Source: Kribbella rubisoli
GTDB taxonomy: Bacteria; Actinomycetota; Actinomycetes; Propionibacteriales; Kribbellaceae
Assembly (NCBI RefSeq): GCF_004217145.1
Contig: NZ_SHKR01000014.1
Coordinates: 248,001 to 312,000, forward strand
Length of the DNA: 64,000 nt
Direction of reading: 5' to 3'
The notes under the pieces are model-generated. The model saw only the letters and a program-made list of their open reading frames with translations. It searched no databases and was not told where the DNA came from. Shown piece after piece: positions 24,514-32,488 of the stretch. A program made the position numbers and the translations under genes. Position 1 is the stretch's first letter, and each line of letters opens with the position of its first letter.

Positions 24514-25635
24514 TCAGTGGTGAATCGGTCCCGCCGCGGCCGATAGCCGCTGCCCGGCGCCGCCCCAGCGCTGGGCGATGATCTCGGCCGCGATACTGAC
24601 CGCGGTCTCCTCCGGCGTCCGGGCGCCGAGGTCGAGACCGATCGGGCTGGCCAGCCGGGCCACCTCCGCCTCGGTCAGCCCGGCCTCCCGCAACCGCTTC
24701 AGGCGATCGTCGTGCGTCCGCCGCGAACCCATCGCGCCGATGTACGCGACCTGCGGCAAGCGCAACGCGACCTCCAGCAGCGGTACGTCGAACTTCGGGT
24801 CATGCGTCAGCACGCAGATCACCGTCCGGTCGTCGATCCGGCCCGCCGCGGACTCCCCCGACAGGTATCGGTGCGGCCAGTCCACAATCACCTCGTCGGC
24901 CGACGGGAACCGGGACGCGGTCGCGAAGACGGCACGTGCATCGCACACGGTCACGCGGTACCCGAGGAACGAACCGAGCCGCGCAACCGCAGCCGCGAAG
25001 TCGATCGCCCCAAACACCAGCAAACGCGGCACCGGCGCATACGACGAGACGAACACGCGCATCCCTTCCCCCCGCCGCTGCCCGTCCGGCCCGTACTCCA
25101 ACGTCTCCGTCCGCCCGTTGGCCAACAATCCCCGCGCGTCATCCAACACAGCGTCATCAGCCCGCTCCGACCCAAGACTGCCCGCGGTCTGCGTTCCTTC
25201 AGGCCGGACTATCAGCCGGTGCCCGATCCGGGCTGGATCCGGATGCGCGACCACTGTTGCGACTGCTACCGGGCGGCCTGCTGCTATGTCGGCTGCTACC
25301 TCCGCTAGTTCTGGGAACGAGGTGCGGTCGACTTTTTCGACGAAGATGTCGAGGATGCCGCCGCAGGTCAGGCCTACGGCGAAGGCTGACTCGTCGCTTA
25401 CGCCGTAGCGTTGGAGGACGGGGGTGCCTGAGGCGAGGACCTCCTCGCCGAGTTGGTAGACCGCGCCCTCGACGCAGCCGCCGGAGACGCTGCCGACCGC
25501 CTCCAGGCCGGGGCCGACGAGCATCACCGCGCCGGGCGGCCGCGGTGCCGACTCGAAGGTCGCGACAACGGTGCCGACGGCAACCGATTCGCCCGCGTTC
25601 CACCAGCTCAGCAACCGGTCGAGAACATCACGCAT
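24514..25635 (-). CDS. XdhC/CoxI family molybdenum-cofactor maturation protein
   Basis: Binds and sulfurates the molybdenum cofactor before its insertion into xanthine-oxidase-family enzymes. The N-terminal XdhC/CoxI domain shows VATFESAPRPPGAVMLVG, GSVSGGCVEGAVY and SAFAVGLTCGGILDIFVE with the conserved Cys residues. The C-terminal Rossmann-like domain has LLVFGAIDFAAAVARLGSFLG and VAYIGAMGSRRTHDDRLKRL. Length, 373 residues, is normal. It overlaps the coxE stop by eight bases and lies directly upstream of coxS, so its client is almost certainly CoxL. Confidence 0.92.
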   Translation of the reverse strand: MRDVLDRLLSWWNAGESVAVGTVVATFESAPRPPGAVMLVGPGLEAVGSVSGGCVEGAVYQLGEEVLASGTPVLQRYGVSDESAFAVGLTCGGILDIFVEKVDRTSFPELAEVAADIAAGRPVAVATVVAHPDPARIGHRLIVRPEGTQTAGSLGSERADDAVLDDARGLLANGRTETLEYGPDGQRRGEGMRVFVSSYAPVPRLLVFGAIDFAAAVARLGSFLGYRVTVCDARAVFATASRFPSADEVIVDWPHRYLSGESAAGRIDDRTVICVLTHDPKFDVPLLEVALRLPQVAYIGAMGSRRTHDDRLKRLREAGLTEAEVARLASPIGLDLGARTPEETAVSIAAEIIAQRWGGAGQRLSAAAGPIHH

Positions 25636-26731
25636 CGGCGACCACCTCCAGAAGCTCGGCGAAGCTGGTCAGGCTGTGACCTGCGACCAGGTCGTCCAGG
25701 TGCGGCAGTACGGCGACGATCCCGGCCTGCACAGGTTCGTACCCGGGCTTGCCGCGGTGCGGATTGAGCCACACCACCCGGTGCGCGAGACCGGCAAGCC
25801 GCTCCATCTGTGCCCCCAACAACGTCGCGTCGCCACGCTCCCACCCGTCGCTGCACACCACCACGACCGCACGCCGGGCCGTACCGCGCTGACCCCAACG
25901 ATCGAGGAACACCTTCAGCACCTCACCCAGCCGGGTCCCACCCGACCAGTCCGGTACGACGTCACCCGCCGACCGCAACGCGAAGTCCGCATCACGCCTC
26001 CGCAGCGCCCCGGTGACGCGGGTCAACCGCGTGCCGATCGTGAAGACCTCCACCGCACGCGGTGCCTGCTGGACCATCGTGTGGGCAAGCCGCAGCAGGC
26101 TGTCGGCATACGGGCGCATCGACCCGGACACGTCGATCAGTACGACGACCCGTCGGGGCCGGACGCCACGGCGGCGGTAGTGCACGCGGCTAGGTTCGCC
26201 GACCTGCCGCAGTTGTGCGCGCAGCGTTCGCCGCGGGTCGACATCGCCGCGATGTGACGGACGGCGGCGGGTGGCCCGGCGTACTGGGGCTCGCGGGCGG
26301 AGCGTGCCGAAGAGGCGGGCCAGCTCGGCGCGATCGGTAGCGGACAGGTCGGCGACATCGCGGTGCCGGAGAACCTCCGTCGCACTCGCTGCGACGTTGA
26401 GCGTGCGCTTGCCGTCCTGCCCCTCGCCGTCGTCGCCGAGGGCGGCCTGGACGGAGGCCTGCGGAGTACGCCGGACGACGCCGCGCGATCGCTGCCCGGA
26501 GAACCAGGCGGCGAACACCTCGTCGTATCGGGCGGTGTCGTCAGGCCCGCTGCAGAGTGCGGCGCGGCCGGCCCAGTAGACGTCGGCGGTCATCGTCGCG
26601 TCGAGGGCAGCCACCGAACGGAGGAACAGGTGGACCCGGTCCGCGGTGACGGCGAGGCCCGCATGGCGGAGCGCCGAGGCGAAGCCAGTCAACGCGAGAT
26701 CCGGCTCCGCGCTCGTCGCCTCGGTCGTCAT
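25628..26731 (-). CDS. coxE: CoxE-like VWA-domain protein
   Basis: CoxE-family protein of 367 residues with a C-terminal von Willebrand A domain; the MIDAS metal motif is DVSGSMRPYADS (DxSxS). In Oligotropha carboxidovorans CoxE works with the AAA ATPase CoxD in maturing the CO dehydrogenase metal centre. The N-terminal half is helical with Arg-rich stretches (RATRRRPSHRGDVDPRRTL). It follows coxD after a gap of two bases and is translated next to it, as expected for a MoxR-VWA pair. A form II enzyme lacking the Cu-Cys would not need Cu insertion, so its role here may be Mo sulfuration or another remodelling step. Confidence 0.92.
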   Translation of the reverse strand: MTTEATSAEPDLALTGFASALRHAGLAVTADRVHLFLRSVAALDATMTADVYWAGRAALCSGPDDTARYDEVFAAWFSGQRSRGVVRRTPQASVQAALGDDGEGQDGKRTLNVAASATEVLRHRDVADLSATDRAELARLFGTLRPRAPVRRATRRRPSHRGDVDPRRTLRAQLRQVGEPSRVHYRRRGVRPRRVVVLIDVSGSMRPYADSLLRLAHTMVQQAPRAVEVFTIGTRLTRVTGALRRRDADFALRSAGDVVPDWSGGTRLGEVLKVFLDRWGQRGTARRAVVVVCSDGWERGDATLLGAQMERLAGLAHRVVWLNPHRGKPGYEPVQAGIVAVLPHLDDLVAGHSLTSFAELLEVVADA

Positions 26732-26733
26732 GG

Positions 26734-27624
26734 TCAGCTCGCCAGGAGCCGGTCGAGTGATTCGCGGACGCGGTCGGTGTCCTCGCGGTACTTGAGCACC
26801 GCGCCGAGGGTCGCGGCCGCGGACTCGACGTCGAGGACGTCGGCCCCGAGTGCTTCCAGGGCGCGGGCCCAGTCGAGGGTCTCCGCGACGCCGGGCGGTT
26901 TCAGCAGGTCGAGCTCGCGGATCCGGTGCACCGACCGGGCGACCTGCTCAGCGAGCCGGGCCGAGACCCCGGGCAGCCGGGTGCGGACGATCTCGACCTC
27001 GCGGGCCAGACCGGGATGGTCGATCCAGTGGTAGAGACAGCGGCGCTTGAGCGCGTCGTGCACCTCGCGGGTCCGGTTCGAGGTCAGTACGACGATCGGC
27101 GGCACCTCGGCGGTGATCGTACCGAGCTCCGGGATCGTCACCTCGTACGTCGACAGCACCTCGAGCAGGAACGCCTCGAACTCGTCGTCGGCGCGGTCGA
27201 TCTCGTCGACGAGCAGTACGGCGGGGCTCTCGCGGAGCGCACGCAGTACCGGGCGGGACAGCAGGAAACGCTCGTCGAACAGGCTCTTCTCCACCTCTTC
27301 GACGACGGCGTCGGAGCTGGTGGCCTCGACGGTCCGCAGGTGCAGGATCTGGCGCGGGAAGTCCCAGTCGTAGAGCGCCTGGGAGGCGTCGATGCCCTCG
27401 TAGCACTGCAGCCGGATCAGGTCCAGGTCGAGCGCCTCGGCGATCCCGGCGGCCAGTGAGGTCTTGCCGGTGCCGGGCTCGCCTTCCAGCAGGAGCGGCC
27501 GGTGCAGCGCGAGCGCGAGATAGCCGACCGTTGCCAAGCCCTCTCCGGCGAGGTATCCGGTCGCCCGCAGACGCTCGGCCAGCTCAGCCGCCGAGCCGAC
27601 GGCACTCACTCCTTCAGCATTCAC
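26734..27624 (-). CDS. coxD: CoxD-like MoxR-family AAA+ ATPase
   Basis: Cytoplasmic AAA+ chaperone-like ATPase of 296 residues. Walker A is LEGEPGTGKTSLA, Walker B AVLLVDEIDRAD, sensor 1 PPIVVLTSNRTREVHDALKR with the following Arg finger RRCLYHW. MoxR ATPases work with VWA proteins, and CoxE follows directly. The start is GTG 27624; its ribosome binding site is weak (GTAG) and a GTG five codons further in is an alternative. It is the first gene after a region with two TTCCGGAAA-type palindromes, which probably hold the operon's promoter. Confidence 0.92.
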   Translation of the reverse strand: MNAEGVSAVGSAAELAERLRATGYLAGEGLATVGYLALALHRPLLLEGEPGTGKTSLAAGIAEALDLDLIRLQCYEGIDASQALYDWDFPRQILHLRTVEATSSDAVVEEVEKSLFDERFLLSRPVLRALRESPAVLLVDEIDRADDEFEAFLLEVLSTYEVTIPELGTITAEVPPIVVLTSNRTREVHDALKRRCLYHWIDHPGLAREVEIVRTRLPGVSARLAEQVARSVHRIRELDLLKPPGVAETLDWARALEALGADVLDVESAAATLGAVLKYREDTDRVRESLDRLLAS

Positions 27625-27679
27625 CTACTTCACACCCTTGCCAACCCTCACCGGCCCCGCCGGCGCTCGGGCTGCTCGG

Positions 27680-27726
27680 GTTTCCGGAAACAATTCGTCG
27701 CCTGGTGGCCGTGATGTTCCGGAAAC
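27680..27726. promoter_or_regulatory. Pair of TTTCCGGAAA palindromes upstream of coxD
   Basis: GTTTCCGGAAAC (27680-27691) is a perfect 12-bp palindrome, and a near copy GTTCCGGAAAC occupies 27716-27726, with centres about 35 bp apart. Both lie in the short space between the MobA-like gene and coxD, about 56 and 92 bases before the coxD start. Two similar palindromes three to four helical turns apart look like operator sites for the cox operon. The regulator is not identifiable in the window. Confidence 0.55.
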
Positions 27727-27730
27727 CGCG

Positions 27731-28366
27731 TCAGCCATGGCCGCGCGGCAGGTCAGCTGCGGCGTCGACGTCGGCCCCGTCCGCGATGTCCGAACACTCC
27801 ACCTGCTCAGCCCGGTGCTCGCGCAGGTACCCCCGCGCCCCCTCGTCGCCGCGCGCGGACGCGATCACCCCGTCCCAATGCGCCCGCCCCATCAACACAG
27901 GATGCCCGGGTGCACCGTGGTACGTCGCCCGCGCCAGCGCTCCTGCTTCAGCCCCTTCGGCAACCCGCCGCACAGCCGCAGCCGTCAACCCGGGCACATC
28001 CACCGGCACAACCACGACCGCCACCACCTCGCCTGTTCCGGCCGGCTCGGGCGGCGTGCCGGAGGCGGCGGGGAGGTCGCGGAGGGTCTTCAAGCCCGCG
28101 CGGAGAGAGACGCCCATGCCCTCGTTCCAGTCCGTTGCCTCGACTACCTGGACCGGCTCGGTGGTCAGGTCGGCGCGCACCTGGTCTGCCGCGGCTCCGA
28201 TGACGACGACGACCGGGGAGCAGCCGGCGTCCGCGAGCAGGCGGGACGCACGAACGACCCACGGGATGCCGGCCGGGTCGTGGACCAAGGCCTTCGGGGT
28301 ACCCATCCGGCGGCCGGCCCCCGCGGCCAGCACCAGACCCGCGACCGGCACGTCTGCGCTCTTCAC
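27731..28366 (-). CDS. MobA/MocA-like molybdenum cofactor cytidylyltransferase
   Basis: Nucleotidyltransferase of 211 residues that would attach CMP to molybdopterin, making the MCD cofactor used by CoxL. The N-terminal motif LVLAAGAGRRMGTPKAL is the GT-A nucleotide-binding loop, followed by PVDVPGLT (metal/nucleotide site) and HPVLMGRAHW. The start is GTG 28366. It lies 106 bases upstream of coxD in the same direction, so it is functionally part of the cox set but may be separated by the palindrome-bearing promoter. A general NTP transferase for another substrate is possible, but the neighbourhood makes MocA most likely. Confidence 0.87.
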   Translation of the reverse strand: MKSADVPVAGLVLAAGAGRRMGTPKALVHDPAGIPWVVRASRLLADAGCSPVVVVIGAAADQVRADLTTEPVQVVEATDWNEGMGVSLRAGLKTLRDLPAASGTPPEPAGTGEVVAVVVVPVDVPGLTAAAVRRVAEGAEAGALARATYHGAPGHPVLMGRAHWDGVIASARGDEGARGYLREHRAEQVECSDIADGADVDAAADLPRGHG

Positions 28367-28439
28367 GTTGTGAGGGTACTGATTTCACAGTCTGGGCACT
28401 GACGCGCACCACGCGGTCGTGGGCGGACGACGTGCAACG

Positions 28440-29630
28440 ATGTCTGACGTGACGACGATCGCAAACGGTTCGAAGGCCCTTCCGTTGCTGTTCCTGGGGC
28501 AGAACACCGACCCGCACTCCGAGCGCGGGGTCGAGTGCCCGGGAGCGCTTCCGCCGGCGTCCGACCCGGATCTGGTCGAGCGGGCGCTGAAGGCGAAGGC
28601 GGCGCTGGGTGACCAGGTGTTCGTGCTCGGGCACCACTACCAGCGCGACGAGGTGATCCAGTTCGCGGACGTCACCGGCGACTCGTTCAAGCTCGCGCGG
28701 GACGCCGCCAACCGGCCGGACGCGCCGTACATCGTCTTCTGCGGTGTGCACTTCATGGCCGAGTCCGCCGACATTCTCACCAACGACGACCAGACCGTGA
28801 TCCTGCCGGACCTGGCAGCCGGCTGCTCGATGGCCGACATGGCGCGCATCCAGCAGGTCGAGGCGGCCTGGGACGCGCTCGCCGACGCCGGTGTCGCCGA
28901 CGTGACCGTGCCCGTCACCTACATGAACTCCTCCGCCGACATCAAGGCGTTCTGCGGCCGCAACGGCGGCGTCGTGTGTACGTCGAGCAACGCGGAGACC
29001 GCGCTCGGCTGGGCGTTCGAGAAGGGCGAGAAAGTGCTCTTCCTGCCGGACCAGCACCTCGGCCGCAACACCGCCGTACAGCAGATGGGCCTGAGCCTCG
29101 ACGACTGCGTGGTCTACGACCCGCACAAGCCGGGCGGCGGACTGACCCGTGAGCAGCTGGCCGCGGCGAAGATGATCCTGTGGCGCGGGCACTGCTCGGT
29201 GCACGGCCGCTTCACCCCCGAGTCGGTCGACGATGTGCGCTCGCGGGTCCCCGGCGTGAACGTGATCGTCCACCCGGAGTGCCGCCACGAGGTCGTCACG
29301 AAGGCCGATCTGGTCGGGTCGACGGAGTACATCATCCAGGCCCTGGAGACCGCCGAGCCCGGTACGTCGTGGGCCGTCGGCACCGAGCTCAACCTGGTGC
29401 AGCGCCTCGCGAAGCAGCACACCGACAAGAACATCGTGTTCCTCGACAAGACGGTCTGCTACTGCGCGACGATGAACCGCATCGACCTGCCGCACTTCGT
29501 CTGGGCGCTCGAGAACCTGGTCGCCGGTCACGTGGTCAACCCGATCAAGGTCGACGCCGACACCGAGAAGTACGCGAAGCTGGCCCTGGACCGGATGCTG
29601 GCGCTGCCCGGTAAGACGGCCCGGGACTAG
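28440..29630 (+). CDS. nadA: Quinolinate synthase
   Basis: Condenses iminoaspartate with dihydroxyacetone phosphate to quinolinate in de novo NAD synthesis; a cytoplasmic [4Fe-4S] enzyme of 396 residues. Recognisable segments are VFVLGHHYQRDEVIQFADV, FCGVHFMAESADIL with the first cluster Cys, AYIN-like VTYMNSSADIKAFCG, VIVHPECRHEV with the second Cys and KTVCYCATMNRIDL with the third. ATG 28440 (MSDVTT) is preferred to the ATG seven codons earlier. Unusually, nadB and nadC are not next to it. The 3' end faces a glycosyltransferase gene 28 bases away. Confidence 0.95.
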   Translation: MSDVTTIANGSKALPLLFLGQNTDPHSERGVECPGALPPASDPDLVERALKAKAALGDQVFVLGHHYQRDEVIQFADVTGDSFKLARDAANRPDAPYIVFCGVHFMAESADILTNDDQTVILPDLAAGCSMADMARIQQVEAAWDALADAGVADVTVPVTYMNSSADIKAFCGRNGGVVCTSSNAETALGWAFEKGEKVLFLPDQHLGRNTAVQQMGLSLDDCVVYDPHKPGGGLTREQLAAAKMILWRGHCSVHGRFTPESVDDVRSRVPGVNVIVHPECRHEVVTKADLVGSTEYIIQALETAEPGTSWAVGTELNLVQRLAKQHTDKNIVFLDKTVCYCATMNRIDLPHFVWALENLVAGHVVNPIKVDADTEKYAKLALDRMLALPGKTARD

Positions 29631-29658
29631 AGCCCCGACATCGGGCCGGAGAGTTTCT

Positions 29659-30846
29659 TCAGTGCGACACGCGAGCCGGTGCGTACCACTCGGCGAGGAT
29701 CTCCGGGAGCCGATCGGGGCCCCAGCGATCGACCGGCGTGATCCGGCCGCGGAGCGACGCCAGCCCCTTGGCCAGCCCGCCGACCAGGTCGCCCTGCCAC
29801 GGCACACTCACGCCCTCGTCGGGGCCGACGATGACTGCCGGTCCGCCGCGATCGACGCACACCACGGGACAGCCTGACGCCAGCGCCTCGGTGACCGCCC
29901 AGCCGGCAGCCTCCCGGAGCGCAGGGGCGATGAGTGCGTCAGCGCGGAACATCGCCGCCAGCACGTCCTCACGTGGCAGCGCGCCCATGAACTCGACCCG
30001 GTCGCGTACTCCGAGCTGCCACGCCAGCCCCTCGGCGCGTCCCCAGTCGGGACCGTCGCCGATGATGCGCAGCTCCCAGTTGGACGCCTCGGTCCGGGCC
30101 AGCGCGCTGATCGCGAGCAGCACGCCCTTCCACGGGATCAACCGCCCGACGAAGAGCGCGGTTTTGATGCCGGGGGCACCGAACGGCTCGTACGGACCGG
30201 AGGCGGTGAAGCGCCGGATCGCCACATTCGGCTGGACGACGATCTCCTTCGCGTACGGCCGGAACGCCTCCGCCACATCGTTGTTCTGGGCAACCATCAG
30301 GTCGGCGGTCTGCGCCATCCGCCGCCCGGTCAGCCGGCGGCGGAGTCCGGTGTACGCACGGCGTACCAGCTCTCCGACGACGCCGCGCGGACCGAGCCAG
30401 TGCGACATCGCGAGCGGCGCGGTGGTCGATCCGCCGACCGGTCCCCAGATCACCTTCGCCGACGACTCCTCAACCACGCCGGCGCCCATCCAGTCCACCG
30501 CGAAGGTCAAATGATGGATCACATCGAACGCCTGCTCGCCGTGCAGGCGTCGCGCCGTACGCCGGGCCAGGCCCTGCCACAACGGGTAGTACCAGTACAC
30601 GTCCGAAGGCCGGCGCCGCAGGCGCAGGATCCAGCGCGGCATCTCCAGCGGTACGACGGTCAGCCCGGGCACCGGCCGGACCGCCAGCTCGGCGTCGATC
30701 TCGTGGAGGAACTTGCCGCGGGTCAGCAGCCACACGTCGTGGTCCCGCGCGGCCGCCTTCGCCCAGGCCCATCCCGCACCCGGCTCGGACCCGCCGGTCG
30801 GCCGGCAGACGTACGCGCTGAGCAGTACCTTCGGCCGGCCCGGCAT
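29659..30846 (-). CDS. Glycosyltransferase, GT-B fold (GT4-like)
   Basis: Retaining-type GT-B glycosyltransferase of 395 residues acting at the cytoplasmic membrane face in polysaccharide assembly. N-terminal acceptor half: VLLSAYVCRPTGGSEPGAGW. C-terminal donor half: TALFVGRLIPWKGVLLAISA, LRIIGDGPDWGRAEGLA and the EX7E-like REAAGWAVTEALASGCPVVC. Donor and acceptor are not predictable. It is the last gene of a five-gene minus-strand block (33712-29659); its ATG shares one base with the stop of the preceding cytidylyltransferase-like gene (TGATG). Confidence 0.87.
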   Translation of the reverse strand: MPGRPKVLLSAYVCRPTGGSEPGAGWAWAKAAARDHDVWLLTRGKFLHEIDAELAVRPVPGLTVVPLEMPRWILRLRRRPSDVYWYYPLWQGLARRTARRLHGEQAFDVIHHLTFAVDWMGAGVVEESSAKVIWGPVGGSTTAPLAMSHWLGPRGVVGELVRRAYTGLRRRLTGRRMAQTADLMVAQNNDVAEAFRPYAKEIVVQPNVAIRRFTASGPYEPFGAPGIKTALFVGRLIPWKGVLLAISALARTEASNWELRIIGDGPDWGRAEGLAWQLGVRDRVEFMGALPREDVLAAMFRADALIAPALREAAGWAVTEALASGCPVVCVDRGGPAVIVGPDEGVSVPWQGDLVGGLAKGLASLRGRITPVDRWGPDRLPEILAEWYAPARVSH

Positions 30847-31262
30847 CAGCTCATCCCCTCCAGAAGCCTGCGCAGATCGGTGCTCGAGGTGGAGGCGGTG
30901 TACGGGAAGTAGTGCACCTGTGCGCCGACCTCACCCAGCAGCCTCTCCAGTCTCGTCCCCTTTTCCGTTCCCTTCCAATCATCACCCTTGAAGAGAACGT
31001 CGTAGCGCAGTTGTTTCCACATCTCGAACTTGTCGCTCGACCAGTCGCTGACCACCTCGTCGACGAGGTCGAGCGCTCGAATGACATCCATCCGCTCCTG
31101 GTGCGGAACCACCGGCGGACGGCCCTTGATCCGCGCCACCACGTCGTCCTCGACCACACCGGCGATCAGGTGATCACAGTGCTCGCGAGCGCGACGCAGG
31201 ATGTTCAGATGCCCGATGTGGAACATGTCGTAGACACCGGGGGCATACCCGACGAGCGCCAT
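30846..31262 (-). CDS. TagD-like cytidylyltransferase family protein
   Basis: Small nucleotidyltransferase of 138 residues resembling glycerol-3-phosphate cytidylyltransferase. The HxGH motif is FHIGHLN in GVYDMFHIGHLNILRRA; VLFKGDDWKG and STSSTDLRR match the family's later motifs (usually ISTTxI). It would make a CDP-activated polyol or other CDP-alcohol. The next gene upstream, a CDP-alcohol phosphotransferase, could use that product. ATG 31262 is chosen because the longer frame lies within the upstream gene; the two overlap by one base (TGATG). Confidence 0.88.
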   Translation of the reverse strand: MALVGYAPGVYDMFHIGHLNILRRAREHCDHLIAGVVEDDVVARIKGRPPVVPHQERMDVIRALDLVDEVVSDWSSDKFEMWKQLRYDVLFKGDDWKGTEKGTRLERLLGEVGAQVHYFPYTASTSSTDLRRLLEGMS

Positions 31263-31987
31263 CAGGCCTGCACCCCCATGACCGCCATCTCCCGGTACCA
31301 CTTCGCCACCGCGCCCGCGAGGAAGAGCAGATTCAGCACGAGCAGAGCGCCGTACAGCACGAGGAACAGCGACGGCGCACCGAAGGCAAAGAACACCAGG
31401 CACAGCACGCCGTAGTCGGTCGGTGCGATGAGCAACGACTTGATCACCGAATCACCGCGCTGGTTGGGAATCGCGGCTCCGCCGTGGCGGCGCCGGAGCT
31501 GGTCGATCAGGATCAGCCCGAAGAACAGCACCGACGACATACAGACGTAGGCGAGCGGGACGAGCAGCACCAACTCGTTGTCAAAGGCATCGAATCGGTA
31601 GAACGAGATCAGCACGGCGCTGTGCAGCAGCACGATCTTGACGGCGTCGATCATGTGGTCGAGCCACTCACCCAGCGGCGACCCGCCGCCGCGCAACCGG
31701 GCCAGTTGCCCGTCGGCGGAGTCCAGCCCGTAGCCGAGCACGAGCAGCAGCGTCACGACCAGCGCCAGCAGGAACGACGGCCGAACCGTTGCCACAAGCA
31801 CGATTCCCACCAGCGAACAGAAACCCGAAGCCAGGCTGACCTGGTTCGGCGTCCGCCGCCCGAGGAACGCGGCCGCCGCGAACACGCGCCCGATCCGCCG
31901 ATTCACGAACCGCGAGTACGCCGGCGTACCGGCGGACGGCTTCTGCGCCTGGGACAGCTGCGCGACCGTCTCGCGCAATGAGCTCAT
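31262..31987 (-). CDS. CDP-alcohol phosphatidyltransferase family membrane protein
   Basis: Integral membrane transferase of 241 residues with about six membrane segments. The signature D-x2-D-G-x2-A-R-x8-G-x3-D-x3-D is complete in DSADGQLARLRGGGSPLGEW followed by LDHMID. It moves a phospho-alcohol from CDP onto an alcohol acceptor. It sits between two cytidylyltransferase-like genes with one- and four-base overlaps, which suggests it uses their CDP products to add a phosphodiester-linked group to a lipid or glycan, rather than making a housekeeping phospholipid. Confidence 0.9.
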   Translation of the reverse strand: MSSLRETVAQLSQAQKPSAGTPAYSRFVNRRIGRVFAAAAFLGRRTPNQVSLASGFCSLVGIVLVATVRPSFLLALVVTLLLVLGYGLDSADGQLARLRGGGSPLGEWLDHMIDAVKIVLLHSAVLISFYRFDAFDNELVLLVPLAYVCMSSVLFFGLILIDQLRRRHGGAAIPNQRGDSVIKSLLIAPTDYGVLCLVFFAFGAPSLFLVLYGALLVLNLLFLAGAVAKWYREMAVMGVQA

Positions 31988-32436
31988 GCGACGGAACTGC
32001 GTGACTGCCGCTGGTCGATCGCGGCGCGCAGGATCGGGCTGCGGGAGCCCCGGCCGGCCGGCAGGACGGTGACCAGCGCGGGCGGAATACCGTCCAGCTC
32101 CTCAACGCCCAGCACACCGTCGGTGCCAGTGGCAGCGAACACGGTCTGTACCCCCAGTACGCCGGTCAGCCACTCGGACCGCACGTCGTCCACGGCAACC
32201 ACTTCGTCGACACACCGCAGGTGCTCGACGATCTGCGCGCGCTCGAGCAGCGGCACGAACGGCCGCGCGCCCCAAGCGTCCAGCGCCCACTCGTCGGACA
32301 ACACGGCGACCACCAGCCGGTCGCTGTGCCGGCGTGCCCGCTCGAGCACGTCGACATGCCCGACGTGGAACAGGTCGAAGACCCCGGCCACACATCCGAC
32401 CCGCGGCACCCTGGCCAAACTGCCATCCCCCAACAC
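31984..32436 (-). CDS. Second cytidylyltransferase-like protein
   Basis: Second HxGH nucleotidyltransferase of the block, about 150 residues: GCVAGVFDLFHVGHVDVLER, then VAVLSDEWALDAWG, PLLERAQIVEHLRCVDEV and a C-terminal GRGSRSPILRAAI replacing the usual ISTT segment (SRSPILR). Its relation to the first copy is distant, so it probably activates a different alcohol phosphate, or is a regulatory partner. The start is uncertain: GTG 32436 has AGGA five bases before it; an earlier GTG at 32505 would overlap the upstream glycosyltransferase. It overlaps the phosphotransferase start by four bases (ATGA). Confidence 0.8.
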   Translation of the reverse strand: MLGDGSLARVPRVGCVAGVFDLFHVGHVDVLERARRHSDRLVVAVLSDEWALDAWGARPFVPLLERAQIVEHLRCVDEVVAVDDVRSEWLTGVLGVQTVFAATGTDGVLGVEELDGIPPALVTVLPAGRGSRSPILRAAIDQRQSRSSVA

Positions 32437-32488
32437 GAATTCCTGCGATCCCTCTGGCGCGACGCCGCCCCCTGCGTCCCGCGGAACT

